This document shows, one piece after another, positions 49,773-55,952 of a stretch of DNA of 55,952 nt. Under the pieces are notes generated by a model. The model was not told where the DNA came from and did no database searches. It saw only the letters and a list, made by a program, of their open reading frames with translations. Position numbers and translations under genes: made by a program. The stretch lies in the NCBI GenBank assembly GCA_028286245.1, contig JAQBRY010000003.1, positions 1 to 55,952 of the forward strand, written 5' to 3'. Each line of letters begins with the position of its first letter. Position 1 is the first letter of the stretch. Source of the DNA: Candidatus Saccharimonadota bacterium (GTDB lineage Bacteria; Patescibacteriota; Saccharimonadia; Saccharimonadales; UBA4665).

Positions 49773-52346
49773 TTATGGCTCGGTTAGCACACCTGTTCGG
49801 CCCGAGGTATCAAAGAAGTAGTGCAAGTTTTGGACTACAAGCGTTGGCTGTACGTTGTAGGCTGATGTTACCGTAATTTTAGACCCGTCGGAACGATCAA
49901 TTTCGGCACTAACCTCACCCGTATTGAGTGGAACAAGTTTGGCAGAGACTCCTGCCGGTGCGTTATAGGTTGTTACCTGCCCCCCGACTGAGATCTTAAC
50001 TGTGGCTGGATTTGTGAGAAAGGTGAGCGCTTCTACAGTGTCGCGTGGGGCGATTACGCAAGGGGGCTTACCACATTGGGTGGACGGCTTCATAATGAGC
50101 GTCTGTGGACCACTTGGTTTGGCCGCCCACGGCTGGATACGGTGTGAAAGGTAGACGACATCGCGCACAATTGCTGGTGCTCCAAGCTTGTACTTTGTTA
50201 AATAGTACGACGCTAAATCAGTCAGCGACCAACCGATATGCGACGAGGGTCCGATTTCTGAGTTTTCGTAGTAGTCATTCCAGGTGGGGATTTGCACCCA
50301 ATCTGCATTGCCATCAATGGCAGCCTGCCAGGTGACGCGGAAGTTTTCGCTGTTGCCTGCTTCATTGAAAAGACCTGAATATGGACGCTCATCCTGCACC
50401 GATACTGGCTGCATCCAGATCTTGCCAGCTGCGTGTGCGCTGTTAGAAAGCCCTACTTGGCTGCCCTCCTGCCCTGGGTTACGGCTACCCCAAATAGAGT
50501 ATCCGTAGCTAATGGCCGCATACTTGGCTGCATTTGAATAGTTCAATGAGCATGGTATGAAGGCAACTGGTACGCCATTAGCCCTCATTCTGTTTACGAA
50601 TTCAGTCCAATAAGCGACCGTGTCGCCTGAGCCCTTACTGAGCGCTTCCGGATCAAACGGTGACACCACGAGCCGGCCGTCGGGCAAGAACTTTAAGCCA
50701 TTCCGATTGGGGCCCTTGGCCACTGCCGATAAGGTATCTGCCAGAGAGTCTGCCGTATTGCCGAGCGTAGTACCATCAGGCATAAATATAATCTTAAAAC
50801 CGTTATTGAGCTCACTGGCGGCCTGCACCAAGGCCTGTACACGCGGCCAAGTGTTGTTACTAACACTCAACACATCTGTAGTAAAGCCGTCTATGCCGGC
50901 ACCGCTGGCTCGAGTAATTTCGGTCTTCATGTCGGTAAGCAACCAGTCGCCTGGCAGCGGTAATCGTGAAAGCGGTCGGTCACGGATATAACCACCGTAG
51001 GCAGCATGCTTGCCACTCTCACCGTTGACCGTCAAAAAGTTATTGGCATAGTAGTCGTGAGCCGGGTCTTTGTTATCAATAGATATTGGGAAGGAGGGTA
51101 TATAGTGGGCAAAGACTTTTTTAGATGCAGCTTGCAATGTAGTTCTAGAAGGCAGGTCAAATGGTAGTGGGCCAATATCGCCTGATACCGGTACGGTAGG
51201 CGGCGGAACGGTGGGGGGGAGCGGGTAAGGATTTGTTGGTGTTTTAAGGGGCTGGCAGGTATCAAACGTGGACTCGGGACTCATAACGAGTTTTTTACAG
51301 ATACCGCTCAAGCTCTCGAGCCCATACTGAGGATAGTAGGTATTTTTATCCGAGGGAAGGCGAACTTGAATACGCTTAAGGACACCACGGGCGTTGCCAG
51401 TCGAATCGACTGATGTTTGAGCACCGGATATGCGCATAATGTGACCTCCGGCATCGTAGGCCTCTACTTTTACCTTAGAGTTACTATACAGAGAGTTTAA
51501 GCGTAGTAAGTATGATACTGCATTAAGTCCGTTAATTGAGACTGAACAGAAATATGGCCCTTTGGTTGTAGAGCATTTACCATCGTATATCTTACCGGCT
51601 AGTGCCCCCTTGCTGTCCCCGTACGTAGACTGGCCGTCTATCGTACCACTACCATTATCTGCTGGATAGAGGTACGAAGTGTAGGCCTCAGTGGTGAGCG
51701 TGTCGCGCGAAACGGTGGTGAGTGGCGCTAACTGTACACGCAGGATACCGGTGTTAGGATAACCAGTAACGGCGTTCTTCCAGTTAGCTGCCCCAGGGAA
51801 GCTGCCGGCAGCAAACTGTGCGTTTGTAGCAAACGTACTGCCCTCTTTTGTATCTGCCCAGCTCACTACCAATCGAGCAATTGGAGCTGGGGCACCGGTT
51901 ACCGTACTAATACCGGTAATCTTTGCCACTTTACTATTACTATCCTCCGATCCAACGGGTTCATAGAGCAAGTCAGTTGGAGAGGGATCAATAAGGAGAC
52001 AGCTGTAGGTTACCGGGTCGGTAGACGTTGTATCAACGGTGTTATTGGTTAAAAAGCTGACACCCGGATCTGGAGAAGCAGGCAGTGGGGCACAATCAGG
52101 CTTTGCTGAGTTAAAACCGGCATTAATGGCAGCAACGGCGTCGTTAATACCGGATTCAGCGGCATAGTAGGCAGTGTTTGCCAGCTGCTTGTCGAGCGCT
52201 GATTTTTGTTCTTGATTCATGAGCTGGGCAAAGCCGATAGTTAACAGGCTCAAGACTGTTACCAGCACAATGGCAATCACAATCGCAGCAAAGCCGCCCT
52301 CAGAATTCCTCAGCTTTTTACCCATAGGGTTGATGTGAGTAATCAT
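49773..52346 (-). CDS. PilX-like minor pilin fused to a GH71 glycoside hydrolase domain
   Basis: An 857-residue fusion, last gene of the pilus operon. Residues 13-65 are a PilX-type prepilin start (SEGGFAAIVIAIVLVTVLSL, then a helix with QLANTAYYAAESGIN). Residues 85-365 form a pilin-like region with paired Cys. A Pro linker (369-388) leads to a GH71 domain (403-735): KKVFAHYIPSFP, AGIDGFTTD with D486, and TWNDYYE with candidate catalytic E694. A beta domain (770-857) is shared with the GH71 protein at 1109-4612. PilX-type minor pilins sit at the pilus tip, so the enzyme or lectin could be tip-displayed. Co-translated with the upstream PilW-like gene (3-nt gap). GH71 assignment is strong; glucanase activity and tip location are inferred. 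Confidence 0.85.
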   Translation of the reverse strand: MITHINPMGKKLRNSEGGFAAIVIAIVLVTVLSLLTIGFAQLMNQEQKSALDKQLANTAYYAAESGINDAVAAINAGFNSAKPDCAPLPASPDPGVSFLTNNTVDTTSTDPVTYSCLLIDPSPTDLLYEPVGSEDSNSKVAKITGISTVTGAPAPIARLVVSWADTKEGSTFATNAQFAAGSFPGAANWKNAVTGYPNTGILRVQLAPLTTVSRDTLTTEAYTSYLYPADNGSGTIDGQSTYGDSKGALAGKIYDGKCSTTKGPYFCSVSINGLNAVSYLLRLNSLYSNSKVKVEAYDAGGHIMRISGAQTSVDSTGNARGVLKRIQVRLPSDKNTYYPQYGLESLSGICKKLVMSPESTFDTCQPLKTPTNPYPLPPTVPPPTVPVSGDIGPLPFDLPSRTTLQAASKKVFAHYIPSFPISIDNKDPAHDYYANNFLTVNGESGKHAAYGGYIRDRPLSRLPLPGDWLLTDMKTEITRASGAGIDGFTTDVLSVSNNTWPRVQALVQAASELNNGFKIIFMPDGTTLGNTADSLADTLSAVAKGPNRNGLKFLPDGRLVVSPFDPEALSKGSGDTVAYWTEFVNRMRANGVPVAFIPCSLNYSNAAKYAAISYGYSIWGSRNPGQEGSQVGLSNSAHAAGKIWMQPVSVQDERPYSGLFNEAGNSENFRVTWQAAIDGNADWVQIPTWNDYYENSEIGPSSHIGWSLTDLASYYLTKYKLGAPAIVRDVVYLSHRIQPWAAKPSGPQTLIMKPSTQCGKPPCVIAPRDTVEALTFLTNPATVKISVGGQVTTYNAPAGVSAKLVPLNTGEVSAEIDRSDGSKITVTSAYNVQPTLVVQNLHYFFDTSGRTGVLTEP

Positions 52347-52349
52347 AGT

Positions 52350-53162
52350 TTACAGCCTCCTCGTAACAGTAATACTTAATTGACTGGTAGCACAGTATTC
52401 TTGCCCAATACCGCTATTACAGTGCACGTATCCCGCACAGCTTGATTTACCACCCTGCCCGGGGTCACAGACCCCTACCGGTGTTGCCGCCGAAGTTTTA
52501 GCAATTGTTAATAAATCATCATCGCCATAAGCGAGCCAGGCATCTATGCCATAGGTATCACCCGTCGCGTCAATAGACTGTATGAGGAATCTGGTGAGCC
52601 GCATATTTTGTGGGATCAGTTCCTTACCGGTATTAGCAGTGGTGGCGCACAGGCTTGTTGATACCCCCGGGCAGGAACTGGGAGTGGCTGCAGTATTAAT
52701 ATTGAGTGGATAACAGTTACTCGAAGTAGACATTCTGTCTTGCCATAAAACGTGGTAGGCGCCCTGGGCATTTGGCGCTGAAGAGAGTTTAGAACCCAGC
52801 ACGTACGTATACCGAGTAGTACCTATGCAGTAAGCGTAAACGATTTGATTATCACCTCCCGGGCGCGTCTCTACGGCGCTGTGTGCAGCACAGGTGACAA
52901 TACCGGTAGCCGGCATAGCCGCGCACGATGAGGGATCGTCACCGCTAAACTGGAGCGTGTTACTAATTGTACCCACAATGTCCCTGGCAGTCGTTTGAAC
53001 GGCCGCCGAATTAACGCCCTTAGAGTACATCTTGCCGATTTGCAGCATGATAACGCTAGCCATTACCAATAAGACGGATAGCACAGCCAACGAAATCATT
53101 AATTCGACTATGGTAAAGCCAGCCTGGCCGTTACGCGTAGTAGTAGATTGTATTATTTTCAT
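52350..53162 (-). CDS. PilW-like prepilin
   Basis: A 270-residue type IV prepilin. Leader ending in G, then FTIVELMISLAVLSVLLVMA (type III signal with Glu5), followed by a C-terminal domain with several Cys. Minor pilins of the PilW type prime pilus assembly. It overlaps the PilV-like gene by 4 nt. Confidence 0.85.
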   Translation of the reverse strand: MKIIQSTTTRNGQAGFTIVELMISLAVLSVLLVMASVIMLQIGKMYSKGVNSAAVQTTARDIVGTISNTLQFSGDDPSSCAAMPATGIVTCAAHSAVETRPGGDNQIVYAYCIGTTRYTYVLGSKLSSAPNAQGAYHVLWQDRMSTSSNCYPLNINTAATPSSCPGVSTSLCATTANTGKELIPQNMRLTRFLIQSIDATGDTYGIDAWLAYGDDDLLTIAKTSAATPVGVCDPGQGGKSSCAGYVHCNSGIGQEYCATSQLSITVTRRL

Positions 53163-53653
53163 GATTTGTACTGCCTAACGGTAATAGATTCTTGCTGAGG
53201 ACCTCGGCTGCCCGGACCATCCCAGCGAACATAGACTTTAAAGCGATTTGTAAGCGCATCATAGGAAATACTAAGGCGATATAAACCCTGCCCGTTGCCC
53301 TCCAGATCAAGGCCTCGAGTACAAGCGACCGGATATTTGGTGGCATCGTCGGCTGCAGCCGTTGAGGGAGCAGTATAACCGCCGTTTAGGTGCACCGCCG
53401 TGTTTGCGCCAGTCATGCAAAAGCTGCCCTTGCCAGTGTCATACGCCAGGCTGGTGTTGTCCACATTGCGCAGGAGTTCTACCTGTGAACTAATAAATTG
53501 CAGGGCTTCGGAATGCTCCTGCGCTTGGCGAGCGGCCGACAATCCGCGGGTGGCAGTTGAGTACGCCAGAGCAAAAGAAGTGCTGAGGATGGCCAGCACA
53601 ATTAAAACCTCAATAATGGTATCCCCGGCTTGAGCTCGAGAATGGCTTAGCAT
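53159..53653 (-). CDS. PilV-like prepilin
   Basis: A 164-residue minor prepilin. AQAG is the leader end, followed by DTIIEVLIVLAILSTSFALA, then a helix (AARQAQEHSEALQFISSQVE) and a beta domain. The first mature residue is Asp rather than Phe. It overlaps the upstream prepilin by 7 nt and PilW by 4 nt, so all are co-translated. Confidence 0.85.
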   Translation of the reverse strand: MLSHSRAQAGDTIIEVLIVLAILSTSFALAYSTATRGLSAARQAQEHSEALQFISSQVELLRNVDNTSLAYDTGKGSFCMTGANTAVHLNGGYTAPSTAAADDATKYPVACTRGLDLEGNGQGLYRLSISYDALTNRFKVYVRWDGPGSRGPQQESITVRQYKS

Positions 53654-54507
53654 ACCGGATCCCCTACTTTGAGTGTCACCGCTAATTGTTGTCCGTTGGC
53701 GCCGCCAATGGTTATCGATGCCGTATTGTTGTGGCCACCGTCAAAACAAATCTTAAAATTGACACTACCGTACACATCGGCCCCGACGATGTTTTGGATA
53801 TTAGTGAGGGTTGTTGCGACTGGCTGGTTGAGGCTGGAGCCAGGGACACAAGTCATGACAATACTCTGGGCACCGGATTCCAGCTTATTGCCGTTATAGC
53901 TCCCAAAGCCGCCAAAAATACCAATCGCACCCGGATTAGCTGTCAGGCAAGCGGCCGGCAGCGCCGAGCCGGTTGAGCCCTTAGAATTATCAATTATTTT
54001 GGTGGCGACGCTGCCAAAGTGAACCTGATTGTACTCAGTAAGATCGGCTGCCAGCGGATCGGGCGGGCTGGCTATGGCACGCTGATAGGCAGTACCGGCT
54101 GTCCGCCCAAACTCGGTTGCTAATTTACTCTTTGTGTCGTCAGAAAATTGGCGGCCTGCCACCGTAAAGACATTGTATTTAGCACCATTAAACTGCACCA
54201 CCTTGCCCATAAATATGCAGCCCTTGCTCTGCCCTTGCTTGGCACCGGCCACTGTAGTCACCTTGAGGGGACCGGCGGCGGTAGCTGTACAAAAAGTATC
54301 ATTAGCTAGTGTAAAATTGCCATTAGAGACGTCGTCTATAGCACCACGAAGGTGCGTGACCATATCGTTCATGCTTTGCCTAAATTCGGCATTGGCTTGC
54401 TTGCCATTTACAAAGACTCCAGCCACTAGGAACATGCTGCCTGAAATAGCCATGAACAGCATGACTTCAACAATGGTATACCCCCGCGGCAATCGGCCAC
54501 CTTTCAT
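53647..54507 (-). CDS. minor prepilin
   Basis: A 286-residue prepilin. The start is ATG 54507, giving MKGGRLPRG and the mature N-terminus YTIVEVMLFMAISGSMFLVA. A large C-terminal domain with scattered Cys follows. The ATG lies 6 nt after TATAAT preceded by TGC, so the minor-pilin operon has its own leaderless promoter here. Confidence 0.83.
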   Translation of the reverse strand: MKGGRLPRGYTIVEVMLFMAISGSMFLVAGVFVNGKQANAEFRQSMNDMVTHLRGAIDDVSNGNFTLANDTFCTATAAGPLKVTTVAGAKQGQSKGCIFMGKVVQFNGAKYNVFTVAGRQFSDDTKSKLATEFGRTAGTAYQRAIASPPDPLAADLTEYNQVHFGSVATKIIDNSKGSTGSALPAACLTANPGAIGIFGGFGSYNGNKLESGAQSIVMTCVPGSSLNQPVATTLTNIQNIVGADVYGSVNFKICFDGGHNNTASITIGGANGQQLAVTLKVGDPVC

Positions 54508-54568
54508 GGGCCTATTATAGCACAAGCACTATTAGTAACTAGCCCCGTTTCAAGATAAAATTAGCCCA

Positions 54569-55411
54569 TTATTGGAGGATAAAAAATCGTTTGTACCAGT
54601 CTAAAATGTCTGCACCATACAGCTGGGCTATAACCGCTCCGGCTATTAAAAATGGCCCAAAAGGAATAGCTTTTGTAACCTTGATACTGCCTTTTAGGAG
54701 TAACGGCAGCGAATAAAGGGTTCCTAGCAGTGCGGCCGCAAATATAAATAAAAAGCTGAGCGCCGGAGTCCCCACCAGCAGGCCCAGCAACCAGCCCAGC
54801 TTAACGTCGCCGCCGCCGATCCACTTGCCGCCGGATACCTGGAATAGTATGTAAAAGATGCCGCCGCCGAGCATTACAGCCAATAGGGTCAGCACCAAGG
54901 CCTTTGTTGGCTCATCTGCAGCCAGAATATTACTACCAGCAAACACCCCGGCTAAGCAGCCTAGAGGGTACATAATCCGATTAGGCAGCAGCATCCAATG
55001 CAGGTCGTAGACGACTAGGGCCATCAATCCGGTTAGGATGGGTAACCATAGCACAAAGGCAGCTGTACGCAGCCCGTGCAGGTCGTAGGGCCACCAAAGA
55101 TATGAGACGACAAACAGTGTCGCGGTAAGGAGCTCCACTACAGGGTACTGTACCGATATAGGGGTGCGGCAGTAGCGACACTTGCCCCTTAAGAATACCC
55201 AGCTGAGTACCGGAATGAGATCCCAAGCGCTGAGCTCATGCGAACAGTGTGGGCACATGGAGCGGCCCTTACTAATTGACAAGTCCTGCAAGCGCTGCTT
55301 ACTAGTCTTTTTCTTGGCCTGCTCGGTCTCCTGCTCATGGAGCCGCCAGGCCAACGCGTTTACAAAGCTCCCCAGGCATAGCCCAAACACAACCATCATG
55401 GCAATAATCAT
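54569..55411 (-). CDS. pilD: prepilin peptidase
   Basis: A 280-residue polytopic aspartic protease that cuts and methylates prepilins. Zinc-binding CPHC and CRYC pairs, catalytic Asp in VVYDLHWMLLPNR and in GGGDVKLG, and multiple membrane helices. The ATG at 55411 lies 7 nt after TACTAT preceded by TGC; an in-frame TTG 6 nt upstream is less likely. It sits between the major-pilin-like gene and the minor pilins. Confidence 0.93.
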   Translation of the reverse strand: MIIAMMVVFGLCLGSFVNALAWRLHEQETEQAKKKTSKQRLQDLSISKGRSMCPHCSHELSAWDLIPVLSWVFLRGKCRYCRTPISVQYPVVELLTATLFVVSYLWWPYDLHGLRTAAFVLWLPILTGLMALVVYDLHWMLLPNRIMYPLGCLAGVFAGSNILAADEPTKALVLTLLAVMLGGGIFYILFQVSGGKWIGGGDVKLGWLLGLLVGTPALSFLFIFAAALLGTLYSLPLLLKGSIKVTKAIPFGPFLIAGAVIAQLYGADILDWYKRFFILQ

Positions 55412-55432
55412 TAGCAATATAGTAGCACAAAT

Positions 55433-55460
55433 AAACAGAGGCTCCGGAGAGCCTCTGTTT
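55433..55460 (-). terminator. terminator after the pilin gene
   Basis: A 12-bp stem (AAACAGAGGCTC/GAGCCTCTGTTT) with a 4-nt loop lies directly after the pilin stop. It separates the abundant pilin transcript from pilD. Confidence 0.85.
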
Positions 55461-55477
55461 AGGACAGCCGTATTAGA

Positions 55478-55952
55478 CTAGTTGTCGAGACACTTAAGGA
55501 CGTTGCCGCCTGAAGTTTCACTTGCGTAGTAGATTGAAGCGGCTCGTGATGAGTCCTTAAAGGTACCACCGGTAGCAGTGCTACAGGTCTTACCGAGGTA
55601 GACCGCAATTTTTCCAGGAACAGCAGCGCCAGTATCAGCAGTGGTAGGTGCAACTGTCACCGTAGACACTACTGTGCCACCCTGAACTTTAGTAGTCTGC
55701 GTAACTGGAGGGGTAGCAGAATTTTTAATAGTAACTGTCCCCGTACCAGCAACACTGGTAGCAACTGCACCATCATTGTTTGATGCAAATTCACCCAGCC
55801 CACCAGCGATGGCTGATGCGTCGTTCTTCATGGCTGTGTTACGGCTGTTACGCTGCAATGCAGGCACGGCCAATAAGACAATCAAAATAATCAATCCGGC
55901 GATGGCCAGTACGATCATAACTTCGATAATGGTAAATCCACTATCTTTCTTG
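55478..55952 (-). CDS. pilA: major pilin-like protein, 5' end outside window
   Basis: The frame continues past the window edge. The visible N-terminus is KKDSG|FTIIEVMIVLAIAG, a class IVa prepilin cleavage site and hydrophobic helix, followed by a small Thr/Val-rich domain with two Cys near the end (typical PilA disulfide). The internal ATG near 55918 is not the true start. It is followed by a terminator, so it may be the abundant major subunit. Confidence 0.85.
   Translation of the reverse strand, partial: KKDSGFTIIEVMIVLAIAGLIILIVLLAVPALQRNSRNTAMKNDASAIAGGLGEFASNNDGAVATSVAGTGTVTIKNSATPPVTQTTKVQGGTVVSTVTVAPTTADTGAAVPGKIAVYLGKTCSTATGGTFKDSSRAASIYYASETSGGNVLKCLDN

Overview
The window looks like a chromosomal segment of a Candidatus Saccharibacteria (TM7, Patescibacteria/CPR) genome. 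The evidence is a 5' 16S rRNA end with CPR-like sequence and an expanded V1 region, a single-copy housekeeping set with few biosynthetic genes, a type IV pilus locus, a VirD4-like ATPase with a Pro/Ala-rich tail, and many small hypothetical proteins. TGA acts as a normal stop (for example in comM and the ATL gene), so the code is table 11, not the Gracilibacteria/Absconditabacteria code 25. The phylum call is inference; no database search was run.

Layout. 1-4.7 kb: 5' end of a 16S rRNA gene with its leader and promoter, one small ORF, and a 1167-residue surface GH71-family (alpha-1,3-glucanase-like) protein on a triple CARDB stalk. 4.7-9.3 kb: gyrB-gyrA. 9.6-15.7 kb: an LPXTG-like Cys-rich surface protein with a membrane partner, and a VirD4-type ATPase with a partner. 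15.7-16.6 kb: about 0.9 kb without genes, holding two candidate structured RNAs. 16.6-19.4 kb: comM, then infC-rpmI-rplT. 19.4-24.8 kb: lipoprotein, rnpB, a pterin dehydratase-RNase H fusion, tRNA-Pro, unknown proteins, a secreted zincin and a candidate structured RNA. 24.8-31.7 kb: site-2 protease, folP, bL28, a degenerate MBL protein with a winged-helix regulator, and thrS-HAD-ATL-miaA behind a T-box riboswitch. 31.7-39.3 kb: unknown proteins, tRNAs, a small ORF, nrdR and a GT2 synthase. 39.3-49.7 kb: CNNM/CorC paralogues, DUF1003, PAP2, small surface proteins, NUDIX, tRNA-Asp, foldase, bPH2, tRNA-Arg, ndk, an XRE regulator and a Xer recombinase. 49.8-55.95 kb: a type IV pilus operon whose last gene fuses a PilX-like prepilin N-terminus to a complete GH71 domain.

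The most interesting system is the pair of GH71 proteins. One is anchored on the cell surface by a CARDB stalk; the other is built as a minor pilin in a pilus operon. Together they suggest a glucan-binding or glucan-degrading surface apparatus, possibly for attaching to or feeding on polysaccharide-coated hosts or biofilm.

Two regulatory themes recur. First, many genes lack a Shine-Dalgarno and have a TATAAT-like box, often preceded by TGN, exactly 6-7 bases before the ATG, which predicts leaderless mRNAs. Second, compact perfect inverted repeats recur next to tRNA genes and regulatory regions. The thrS leader is a T-box whose UGGA tRNA-binding bulge matches the U73 discriminator of the tRNA-Thr encoded in the same window.
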